A DNA stretch of 64,000 bases, from NCBI GenBank assembly GCA_032718475.1, contig JAUCBJ010008016.1, positions 1 to 64,000 of the forward strand. Direction: 5' to 3'. The notes beneath the pieces were generated by a model that had not been told where the DNA came from, ran no database searches, and saw only the letters and a list, made by a program, of their open reading frames with translations. A program made the position numbers and the translations under genes. Origin of the DNA: Nemertoderma westbladi (Eukaryota > Xenacoelomorpha > Nemertodermatida > Nemertodermatidae). Positions 54,998 to 64,000 of this stretch are shown here, in pieces; within the stretch, counting starts at the first letter, position 1, and the number at the start of each line of letters is the position of its first letter.

Positions 54998-57183
54998 TTC
55001 GCTTTATACAGTTGGATGCCTACTGCTATATATACAGTTAAAGCAAGTCTAGTAATTCAGTATCACTGCTAGCCTAATAATTAATTACCGATACTGCTAC
55101 TCAATGTAGCGTGATATATATATATAATATATTAGAATACCGGTATGCTTATAGTATATATAAGTATTATTACAGACTAGATTTGTCACAGAGTACCGGT
55201 ATATAAATTTAGCACAAATATATATATAAATATATAATAGGCCTATCGTGGATACCAGTATACAGCTTACACTTATAATATATATAAAGTATAATTATGA
55301 ACTAAAATTAATTACAGAGTACCGGTATGATTTCAGCTCAAATTTATAGAAATAAATATAATAAGCCTATGGTAAGTACCGGTATGTCAATTATTTTTAG
55401 AATAATTGAATTCCTGAATATTTTAGGGTTACTTAGTTACTTTAACTTACTTTGTTACCGTTATTTAAGCAGTAGTCCAACTGATATTGAGACCTAGTTG
55501 TTGTATGGCAGGCCTACTATTTATAAATCGTTTGAGTTGATTTATAATAGATATATACCCGTTTAAAAGGGGTTTTGTTAATATTTGAAATAAATGTTAT
55601 TATTTCTGGGGGAGTCACTACACAGAAGCTGTGCGCTCTCCGTGAAGTGCTATTTATTGGACACTAAAACTGATAATTCTACTTCCTAAGTTACTTATCT
55701 ACAAATTACTTACGATACGGGTGAGATTAAATCTCTAGTTAAACACAACAAAAATATTACGTACGAATTTTTAGGGTAATTTTACAGGAAGTCTACAAAC
55801 CAGCCTAACAAAGGGTTAGATTTCTGGTTATTACAACGGACAGGGTACTACAGTATTTGAAATAATAAGTAGTAGTAAATATATTGTACTGTCCAGATAG
55901 GAAAATACCACCGCCTGACGACCTATAACCGTATCGCTATAGGTACTACGTTATGTATCACGGATTGTTCCTACCCAGAAGCTAATAGAGCTAACGAATG
56001 TGCCTATCAACCACTTTACAACACAAATACACTGCCTACACTAATTACTTCGGAAAGCACTGTACACTAAACCCTAAATTAGGTACAAGTACCGGTATAA
56101 CAAATAATCAGTAGTTAAATATACTTGAACAGTTAAAAGAACCACGGCATCTGCTGGAGTGACCGAAGCACAAAATCTCCAGTCTTTACCTACGCCGAGC
56201 AGCCCTGATGTAGTACCGGGGTTAGTTTAACTATAACGGTATGTATAACAAGCACAATTACTGTAGGAATAAACTTGGGGACATGAATGTTGCGAATAAT
56301 CGCATAAACTCTGAATAATAAATATTACGCTACCCGTACAGAATACTCAAACAAATACAAACCAAACGCTGGCAGACTACTATTAAGCCTAAACAAACTA
56401 CAGTATGTGCAGATTCTGAAACTGTTAGTTAGTATGCGTTCTAACACGGTAGTACGACTTACTCTTTAAGAGGGGATTGACCTTACCGCATATGGCTGCC
56501 CCAACTTACTAACGGCACTTTATCAGACCAACTCTACACACGCAGCAATCCCTTCAGACCTAAAAATAGCTAGACAACAATCCAGCCTACAAATATTTGA
56601 GTAATAACTATTACGGTACCTGAACAGACCACACAAACAAACACAGGCCAAAACACTGGCAGACTACGATCAAGCCTAAATAAACTACAGTATATGCAGA
56701 CTCTGAAACTGTTAGTTAGTATGCGTTCTAACACGGTAGTACGACTTATTCTTTAAGAGGGGATTGACCTTACCGCATATGGCTGCCCCAACTTACTAAC
56801 GGCACTTTATCAGACAAACTCTACACACGCCGTAATCTCTCCAAACTCAACAACAGTCAGACAGCAGCTCAGCCTACAATTATCTGAATAATCTGAGCAG
56901 GGTCACACGCCTTCTGCTCAATATTAGCCTACTAGTAAATAAAACCGACAGAAATAAGTAGAATCTCAAATAAAAATCAGGGCGGCCGTTCCCTGATTAA
57001 GTACCAAGACCTACCGGTATACAACAATCAAAATCGAATAATACTAATGTACTTGTACAGCAGTACCGGTACCGGTGATGACAGTTAGGCCTACTGACCT
57101 ACAGAAGCACCGGTTCAGTTTTACCAGTCACTACGGTATTTTGCAACCTTATTGCCTACTGCAATAAGATTATAAACTGTTAC
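54998..57183 (-). other. Leader of copy 3
   Basis: Counterpart of 4156-6410: ACCGGT repeats (55130-55390) and the 287-bp direct repeat ('atgcgttctaacacggtag' at 56434 and 56721). No ORF and no clear tRNA primer site beside the LTR. Confidence 0.7.
56340..56900. repeat. 287-bp-period direct repeat in the leader of copy 3
   Basis: Two copies, also sharing 'ggggattgaccttaccgcat' (56464 and 56760). Homologous to the 286-bp repeat at 5520-6060. Confidence 0.85.
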
Positions 57184-58364
57184 TGTTCGCGCTTTTGAAG
57201 ACCTTTAGCAGTTTAACCTGCCAAAATTTATATGTCTTTTAGTTAATTAACACACCTTTAGCATACGACAATATTTTATGCTAATAAACAAAACATTAGC
57301 CGAAGCCAGCCCATGCGCGATCATTCACCCGATGGATCTACACCCGGGAGGCTGAATTCGGATGCTTAGATTTTATTATTGCAGTGTAAGGTTGCAGTGT
57401 AAGCCTACTGTATTATTCGATTGATCGCTAATATGTAATTTCTGACAGATATTATTAACTTTCGGGAAATATTAACAGTTCCTTTAGGACGTGGCGCTCT
57501 ATCTATTTAAACAGAGCTAGGACTTATACTAAACGCAACGATAAGGCTTATGATTAAAGTATAAGTCGCATTCTTTAGGAAATGCTTTGTTACCAGTCAC
57601 ATCACACTCACAATCATGCACACTATTCTGCCGACCGTCAGTATATTTGATCACACATAAAGAGAACAGCAATTGACTCAGGTAGTGTCTACTAAATAAC
57701 ATTAGATTCAATACACACCACATTGATATAAATCGCAATTGTTATATATAGCCGGTCTCTCTAACCTGTAGTGTATCAAGAAATTGGGAAATTTGGGTGA
57801 TTTATCAATATTCTCCAAATGACAATATTTCATCAACAAATCGATACAATTAATAACTGACGGTAAATAGCAGTACAAACAATATGATTAGTGCAATTAA
57901 ATTAAGTGAGGTAACACTGCCGGTAACAGTTATACTTTCTATAATCTAAGCAGTTTTACTAGAGTTGTTCCAAAAGCCGGTGTTATGGCGAAAATGGGAA
58001 CACAACAACAGAAACATGTGACTACTGCTCTATATGAAGATACCAAAAACTCTTATTCCACGAAGCCCCGTTCAACACAGAGGATGAGCATAGAGATAGG
58101 AAATTCAGTTCAGTAGCGCTGGGATAGGTCGAAATCAACGCCCACGCAAATTCTATTGGCCGACACGGGCAGCAAGGCTAAGGCAACCTCTCTAAGCTAG
58201 TTGGCCGATTAAACTGAGCCCAGATATCTCCGTATAGCACATCAGCCAATAAGCTGGTAGCTTGCACTATTTTAGTTATAAATCCCTTTGAGAGTATTCT
58301 AGCGACTGGGGGGGAACTGGCCAGCAAAGGCAAACGTATCAGTTATCCCACAAAAGCTTTTACA
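57184..58364 (-). repeat. 5' LTR of copy 3 (1181 bp)
   Basis: Matches 47533-48713; followed by the target duplication atttg at 58365-58369. The small ORF inside both LTRs (57529-57738 and 47878-48087) is not credible as a gene. Confidence 0.95.
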
Positions 58365-58369
58365 ATTTG

Positions 58370-58885
58370 AGACATAAATGAGATCGGACCATATTTATAT
58401 CATCTTGTACTCCATGATAATAAAAATGTGAAAAAATTATGTATATACAACGATATGATCTTCTGTAACATTATTTACACATAATTTAATAAATTTAATA
58501 AATGCCGCACTTTAATATCCAATGTTGACCTTGATACTAAAAGTAACTCAATTTAAATAAAATTTTATGTGAGAATCCGTCATAATGCCACGGAGACAGA
58601 ATTATTATTGAAAAAAACAGAAACATATTAACCGAATATTATGCAGCTTTAAGAATAATTAATGAAATTCTCCGTCTACAATAAATGCCGAATAATTAAA
58701 TTAGCAACATAAATTTCAGAAAAATAACTATAGGAATTTATATAATATATATAAATCTTTCACTCAACAAATTATTAAACAATTTTAATTAATATGGCAC
58801 CTTTATAGCTGGAAATGGGATAATTAAATTCTGGAATAAATACAAGATTAAGCAAGCGAAAGTGAAGTAAATAGACTTGTGCGGT
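58370..58885. other. AT-rich sequence, probably 3' UTR/downstream of the host gene
   Basis: No ORF. Lies immediately after the stop of the minus-strand exon at 58886. No poly(A) signal could be assigned with confidence. Confidence 0.4.
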
Positions 58886-59497
58886 TCATTTATTATCAAC
58901 AATAAAGCCATCGACGTACTTCCGAATCGGAGCTAATTTCCGACGCAATTCGCCTCCGACGCTATCCGATCTCATATAGTCAACCGGCGGTTTCTGCGAA
59001 GGTTTGGCTACTTCGTCTGCTGACTGCACTGTTGGTTCAGTATGATCAGTAACAGGCGGTGTTGGTGAGTGTCGTGTATCTGATTGGTCTGAAGATATCC
59101 TCGGCGGTTGTCCGTTCTCTGATTGGTTATCAGATACACTAGGTTGTGGTCCGTTCTCTGATTGGTTATCAGATACACTAGGTTGTGGTCCGTTCTCTGA
59201 TTGGTTATCAGATACACTAGGTTGTGGTCCGTTCTCTGATTGGTTATCAGATACACTAGGTTGTGGTCCGTTCTCTGATTGGTTATCAGATACACTAGGT
59301 TGTGGTCCGTTCTCTGATTGGTTATCAGAGACTAGAGGCTTGTCATCCACATCTGATTGGTCGACAGATTGACTTGCTTGGTCCATTTCTCGGGATGGTT
59401 CAACGTTTTGTTTCTCAGTTTCTTTCACTACCGGTTTCTCAGACACTGGAATAACTATGTTCTCGGGAATTTGTGATGGTGGTTGTTGCTCAGCAAC
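58886..59497 (-). CDS. Host gene terminal exon: disordered protein with 13-residue repeats
   Basis: Minus-strand acceptor TTTTCAG (59498-59504) is preceded by a T-rich tract. The exon opens VAEQQPPSQIPENIVIP and ends at stop 58886-58888 after 'YVDGFIVDN'. The middle (59105-59335) has about six 39-bp repeats encoding SENGPQPSVSDNQ-like units. The whole exon is Ser/Pro/Gln/Asp-rich and predicted disordered. The more ordered C-terminal 30 residues may be the conserved part. Phase agrees with the exon at 59752-59895. The ORF extending past the acceptor to an upstream ATG runs into hydrophobic intron translation and is rejected. Family not recognised. Confidence 0.7.
   Translation of the reverse strand, partial: VAEQQPPSQIPENIVIPVSEKPVVKETEKQNVEPSREMDQASQSVDQSDVDDKPLVSDNQSENGPQPSVSDNQSENGPQPSVSDNQSENGPQPSVSDNQSENGPQPSVSDNQSENGPQPSVSDNQSENGQPPRISSDQSDTRHSPTPPVTDHTEPTVQSADEVAKPSQKPPVDYMRSDSVGGELRRKLAPIRKYVDGFIVDNK
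59105..59335 (-). repeat. 39-bp coding repeat in the host exon
   Basis: About six units such as 'ggttatcagatacactaggt' plus 'tgtggtccgttctctgatt', nearly identical and in frame; outer units are diverged. Likely length-polymorphic. Confidence 0.9.
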
Positions 59498-59751
59498 TGA
59501 AAATGACAAGAAAATACAAAAAACAATCTGTTTAGTGTACACAATAACGCAGACTGTATAAATGTTGTTTCTACCACAATATACATGTACAATGTTACAA
59601 TGTATGTAAGTACAACTAACCAACCAACCAAACAAACAAATAATAGTATCTTACACTAATTCCAGGGTCAATTTGTAGGGTTACTATTACTGTGTTCACC
59701 TAATATCGGTTCAGTAATCTTGGCCTACATACAGGTAGGCACGCGACATAC

Positions 59752-59895
59752 CGAATACAGAATCCTCTATATTTTCCACAACCCTATCCGAGTGATATCT
59801 CCGAGGTTCTTCAACTTTAATTGGCTCAATGATTTCTATATCGATAACTTTATCGCCAGATTTCGAATGCTTTCGGTGGGCTCTTAGTAACTCAT
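59752..59895 (-). CDS. Host gene internal exon (144 bp)
   Basis: Acceptor CTTTTAG (59896-59902) and donor G|GTATGT (59751-59746) on the minus strand. One open frame ('ELLRAHRKHSKSGDKVIDIE' ... 'YHSDRVVENIEDSVF') joins in phase to the exon at 59497. Charged, partly helical. No family recognised. Two splice sites and phase agreement make this the best-supported host exon here. Confidence 0.7.
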
Positions 59896-60261
59896 CTAAA
59901 AGATTAATTGTGTTCTATGAATACAAACACGACATATAACGACGATAGAGTAGTTTTTTGAGTTTAGATGCGGGTTCTATTAGACAGTGTAACACCGTTT
60001 ATTATTTCAGTGAAGTCCAAATAATGATAATAATTTAGCGAAAATTATTCAAGATAAGTTAGTTTAAATAGAAAATGGCAGTTAAGCTGTGAGGAGGCCT
60101 ACCATTAAGCCCGAACCCTAAATGCTCAGTTAGTCTTTAAATTTAGTATCAATGATTTACAATATATTTATAATTAAACTAAATGTTTCAAATCGCCAAA
60201 AACAATAGAAAAAACAATTCAGTTAATAAGACCTTACTGTAGTAATCCTACTGTAAAAGTT

Positions 60262-60333
60262 GCCATGTTTGTTAGAGCGCCTGTCTTCCAATCGGAATGC
60301 CGTGGGTTCGAGCCCCAGATAAGGAACAGTTTC
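60262..60333 (+). other. tRNA-like sequence (tRNA pseudogene or SINE head)
   Basis: A-box-like 'gttagagcgcctg' and a perfect B box 'gggttcgagcccc' (T arm), spaced as in a tRNA, with loop 'cttccaa' (anticodon position TCC). The anticodon stem mismatches and I cannot close an acceptor stem, so it is not a functional tRNA. Confidence 0.55.
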
Positions 60334-61308
60334 CTCCCTCTCCTGTCACATCTGTCGATAACTTTAGTTTACTCTCTACTGTAGCCGAACAGTGAGGATT
60401 ACGATAGTTATCGTAAAAGTGAGGAGATTTAAGGCGAGGGTGAGACTAGAGACGCAGATTGTATGAATATTATAGCGGAACGTGCAAAAGGTGGAACTAA
60501 AAGCAGGCGTGAAACAGCAATAATTCTAAAACGCTCGGATTAGGCGTTTCCATGGCTACCACATTAGATGGGCAATTAATAAATACCCTAGCTTTGTTGT
60601 AAATATGGAAATTTGAAGATAAATATTTATTCACCAGTAAATATTCAAATTATGAAATCTTTACAACTTCATCTAAAGTTTTCTGATTAGAACTTCTCAT
60701 ACCCAGTGATGCAGGTGTTAAAAAAAGTGGTAGTTCTGGGAGATTTAATCACTGCAAGTGTTGGCGGGTTACAACAGTAGTTACTCTCTATTTTAAAGAA
60801 AGTGGACATACAGATAGCGTCTTAGAGAAGTGGTACTTTATGCATATTGTATTCAACCGGTTTTCGGTAGACCGACAAAAATAAGAAACACAACAAGGAA
60901 GGCAACACCATACCCCACCCGCCCCGCAACTAACATCCGCACAAATACGAAACACCATTTTCATTTGATAACATTGTTTCTATGATTTTTGATCTCTCCC
61001 ACTCCCACCACCAGTGATGCACCCATGCTACAGTACCTACCTGTTGTAGGCGGGGGTTGGTTGCTTGACCCAGAAACGATGTAGTAAATGGCTGCTTGAT
61101 TCCCAGTGATTTACATACCCGTGATAGTTTATTTAATGCGACCGTGTTTGGATGTGTTTTCAAATCGATGCGAAACAGATTGTTTTTGTATTTATTATAT
61201 CTCGTCTCGTCGAAATATCAATGTTAATTACCAATTAAGGTAATTACGTTACAGAGTCACGTAATTCTAACCAAAACAATAAACGAAAGATACAGTTTCA
61301 TATTTGTA

Positions 61309-61383
61309 ATTCGGAATCGTTCGGGTCGGAATTATCCGGGTCGGAATTGTCCGGGTCGGAATTGTCCGGGTCGGAATTGTCTG
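61309..61383. repeat. 15-bp tandem repeat (about 5 units)
   Basis: Unit ggaattgtccgggtc, with the first units slightly variant (gttcgggtc, attatccgggtc). Confidence 0.85.
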
Positions 61384-62298
61384 TACACATTTTACCTTTA
61401 CCTTTATATCAGCTGACATTTGTTCCGCCCCTCAACTGAGCTCAGACTGAGGTTTTATTAAACCGTCTGCAGTTACCCAGTCTGCCGCTAGGGAGTAAAA
61501 GTGATTAGGAGAAATCTGCTTATATTTTGCTTATAATTTTTTCGAGTTGACAATTAACATTAATTTATTTCACGTGCCTCGCGAAGGTACTTCGAGCTGT
61601 TAATGCACAATTTATATTATATTTTCCGGACCACGAAATGAGAAAGATTTACCTAAAACGTTCAGCAAAGGTTTATTGTGAGTAGCGGGAACTGCTATAT
61701 AATACAATGGAGTAACATAATAAAACGAGATGTTTTGAACTGATTGCATATTATATAGTTAATATTATATATACCGGCATTAAGTTGTATAAATAATTAC
61801 GTCAAAATTAGTTTAACGAATAAATTATAATTAAAATATTAACAAAAAAATACGATGTAACATTTTATAACTCAAACAATAACGGATCGATTTTCTACCT
61901 TTTTCAGACAAGAAACTGTCCCAAAAAAACGTTCAATAAAAACGGAGTAAAAATAATTGAATGATATAACGTTATCTGTATGAAATAAGTTGATTCCAGA
62001 AGAAATCGTAACTTCGCTATTTAACAGTTTGAAATTGTATTTTGTTCTACAAACTTTTTATTTTGAAGAGATAAATGTTAATATTCAATCGGTATTAATT
62101 GGCTCAGGTAATATGTGGGACGTTATTTGGGTCAGTTTACCCGTCTGAAAAAAAGAAGAAAAAACGTCTCAAAAAAACCTCCAAATAAAAACTGGCGACT
62201 TTCGCTAAGCCGTTTTCAACAAAACCAATTAGTAATAAATCTTAAAGATTAATGTTAAGCAACTACAAATTTACTAACAAAACACAAAAAGTAAACAA

Positions 62299-62610
62299 TT
62301 AAGTATTAGTTGTTTCCAGTAGTAGATCATGTTTATTTCTACCTGAACTATCAGCTAATTCGTCAATATCTAACTGCTGTTTGACCCCAGTGGTTGCGAT
62401 AACAGCTGGTTGGATCTCTATCAACGGCTTGATTGAGTTCGAATCACCGGCAGCGTTCATTGGAGGAGTCGGGGATCTCGTATTCAACTCGATCTTGTGA
62501 TTGGACCAATTACTTTTACTGTATTTCTTCGTCATCGAATCGGGATTGGATGAAGACGACGGGAATGCCGAACTCTTCCGAGCCGTGGTAGACAACGTCG
62601 GGGGATCGGC
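62299..62610 (-). CDS. Second host terminal exon (about 103 codons), disordered Ser/Thr-rich protein
   Basis: Minus-strand acceptor ...AATAG ends at 62611 (weak pyrimidine tract). The frame reads ADPPTLSTTARKSSAF ... 'KQQLDIDELADSSGRNKHDL' to a stop at 62299-62301. It may be the last exon of a gene upstream of the one ending at 58886, or an alternative last exon of the same gene; both are on the minus strand. Not recognised. An internal ATG-like start is possible but the open frame begins at the acceptor. Confidence 0.5.
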   Translation of the reverse strand, partial: ADPPTLSTTARKSSAFPSSSSNPDSMTKKYSKSNWSNHKIELNTRSPTPPMNAAGDSNSIKPLIEIQPAVIATTGVKQQLDIDELADSSGRNKHDLLLETTNT

Positions 62611-63086
62611 CTATTCGAATCAATTAAACTTTAATTAAATTAAAAACATTTAAAAAATCTAATGAAATAAACTTTTATCTTAATCCCGGTTCACATATTT
62701 ACATTCGCAGTGACAGCACGGCGGATTTTCGTCACGTTTTGACTTCTCTTTAACAGCGCCCTCCGTGTTTTCGGAGCGCTGTAACCCAAACCCTATGTAA
62801 TAGGTCACCATTGCGCTCTCACAAAGCTGCCATGCGGTATTGTCACACAGCAAAGTGTATCTGTTAGCCGAACTTTGGTTCTGGCCTACTCCTATGTGAC
62901 AATCATACAGTAAGCAGGGAGGAGTTTATTAGCATGTAAATCAGCCCAGTAATTGATTCCAGCAGACTGAGGCGAGTCTTGCTGTGTCTCCTTTCTGTTT
63001 ATGATGCGAACAGGTATTCGTTGGATTGATGAGCATTAAAGACTCTCCCATTCAAAATTATAATTTGTTCCATATTTCTAATCAGC
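62611..63086. other. Noncoding sequence before the minisatellite
   Basis: No gene seen. Ends with a diverged first unit of the 49-bp repeat (cagcttacagcactgcttgt). Confidence 0.45.
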
Positions 63087-64000
63087 TTACAGCACTGCTT
63101 GTACCAGATCTGTTGCCTCTAATCCTTTCTATTACTTACCGCACTGCTTGTACCAGATCTGTTGCCTCTAATCCTTTCTATTACTTACCGCACTGCTTGT
63201 ACCAGATCTGTTGCCTCTAATCCTTTCTATTACTTACCGCACTGCTCGTACCAGATCTGTTGCCTCTAATCCTTTCTATTACTTACCGCACTACTTGTAC
63301 CAGATCGAGGGCCTCTAATCCTTTCTATTACTTACCGCACTGCTTGTACCAGATCTGTTGCCTCTAATCCTTTCTATTACTTACCGCACCGCTTGTACCA
63401 GATCTGTTGCCTCTAATCCTTTCTATTACTTACCGCACCGCTTGTACCAGATCTGTTGCTTCTAATCCTTTCTATTACTTACCGCACTACTTGTACCAGA
63501 TCTGTTGCCTCTAATCCTTTCTATTACTTACCGCACTGCTTGTACCAGATCTGTTGCCTCTAATCCTTTCTATTACTTACCGCACTGCTTGTACCAGATC
63601 TGTTGCCTCTAATCCTTTCTATTACTTACCGCACTACTTGTACCAGATCTGTTGCCTCTAATCCTTTCTATCACTTACCGCACTGCTTGTACCAGATCTG
63701 TTGCATCTAATCCTTTCTATTACTTACCGCACTGCTTGTACCAGATCTGTTGCCTCTAATCCTTTCTATTACTTACCGCACTGATTGCACCAGATCTGTT
63801 GCATCTAATCCTCTCTATTACTTACCGCACTGCTTGTACCAGATCTGTTGCCTCTAATCCTTTCTATTACTTACCACATTGCTTGTACCAGATCTGTTGC
63901 CTCTAATCCTTTCTATTACTTACCGCACTGCTTGTACCAGATCTGTTGCCTCTAATCCTTTCTATTACTTACCGCACTGATTGCACCAGATCTGTTGCAT
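63087..64000. repeat. 49-bp minisatellite, about 18-19 units, continuing beyond the window
   Basis: Unit: ttaccgcactgcttgtacca, gatctgttgcctctaatcct, ttctattac. Variants include cattgc, cactac and gattgcacc in place of gcttgtacc, and one unit with 'gatcgaggg'. The ORF at its left edge is a shadow. Confidence 0.95.

Larger units (their letters stand above)
47533..58364 (-). mobile_element. Complete non-autonomous BEL/Pao element (copy 3, 10.8 kb)
   Basis: LTRs 47533-48713 and 57184-58364 (both 1181 bp, no difference seen between them), flanked by the 5-bp duplication atttg (47528-47532, 58365-58369). On the minus strand: 5' LTR, 2.2-kb leader, frameshifted gag-protease (54997 to 51864), 1.6-kb spacer, broken accessory gene (50240 to 48800), a short purine tract, 3' LTR. 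RT, RNase H and integrase core are absent. Same family as copy 1 at the left end. Confidence 0.95.
59903..62298. other. Intronic or intergenic sequence
   Basis: AT-rich. It holds a tRNA-like relic (60262-60333) and a 15-bp tandem repeat (61309-61383). A 77-codon minus-strand ORF at 60930-61163 has no splice or homology support. Confidence 0.45.

Noticed and set aside
59498-59635. ATG-initiated extension of the host exon (MFGWLVSCTYIHC...)
   Set aside because: This stretch is the intron upstream of a clear TTTTCAG acceptor; the in-phase exon at 59752-59895 explains the reading frame better.
60262-60333. Functional tRNA-Gly(UCC)
   Set aside because: Anticodon and acceptor stems do not pair; kept only as a tRNA-like relic.

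Overview
The window looks like a repeat-rich invertebrate animal genome. It holds BEL/Pao LTR retrotransposons, a lineage known only from animals, an L2/CR1-type LINE, and a few minus-strand host exons bounded by GT-AG splice signals. Nothing supports a bacterial or viral genome. I cannot name the species from sequence alone.

Layout. (1) 1-7658: minus-strand BEL/Pao copy ('copy 1') whose Gag-protease frame is open but whose reverse transcriptase (RT) and integrase are deleted. Its right LTR ends at 7658. (2) 7659-19800: about 12.1 kb of 56/51-bp satellite with two overlapping multi-kilobase tandem duplications (3137 and 2979 bp). (3) 19799-19967: a candidate minus-strand host exon abutting the satellite. 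(4) 20427-24959 and 42869-43340: one L2/CR1-like LINE (ORF1, endonuclease, RT), split in its RT gene. A 30-bp coding minisatellite is expanded between endonuclease and RT. (5) 24960-39365: a nearly complete plus-strand BEL/Pao element inserted in that LINE ('element 2': LTRs of about 1609 bp, TSD taaac). It encodes a 63-codon ORF overlapping gag by ATGA, gag-pol broken by one in-frame TAA, and an 866-codon accessory ORF downstream of pol. A 3.5-kb segment (end of accessory ORF, 3' LTR, LINE flank) was then tandemly duplicated, giving a third LTR at 41260-42868. (6) 43340-47527: old relics, a 249-bp duplicated repeat, a 17-bp-unit foldback and two inverted LINE tails. (7) 47533-58364: a complete minus-strand relative of copy 1 ('copy 3'; apparently identical 1181-bp LTRs, TSD atttg), again RT-less, carrying a broken homologue of the accessory ORF. 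(8) 58370-64000: host DNA with minus-strand exons of one or two genes, a tRNA-like relic, and a 49-bp minisatellite running off the end.

Most interesting: an accessory gene, not env-like, sits between pol and the 3' LTR in two distinct BEL/Pao elements. It ends in two CCHC zinc knuckles plus a helical domain. The 866-aa version also has an N-terminal region that reads like a divergent, probably inactive RNase D-type 3'-5' exonuclease. A 23-bp motif is shared between the LTR and two coding regions of the same element, and its LTR carries six repeats built around hairpins, most with a C(UUCG)G loop.

How the genes work together: in element 2, Gag, protease, RT/RNase H and integrase would make and integrate the cDNA, while the accessory protein has no assigned role. 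Copy 1 and copy 3 lack RT and integrase and would need a helper element. The identical LTRs of copy 3 suggest it was mobilised that way recently.
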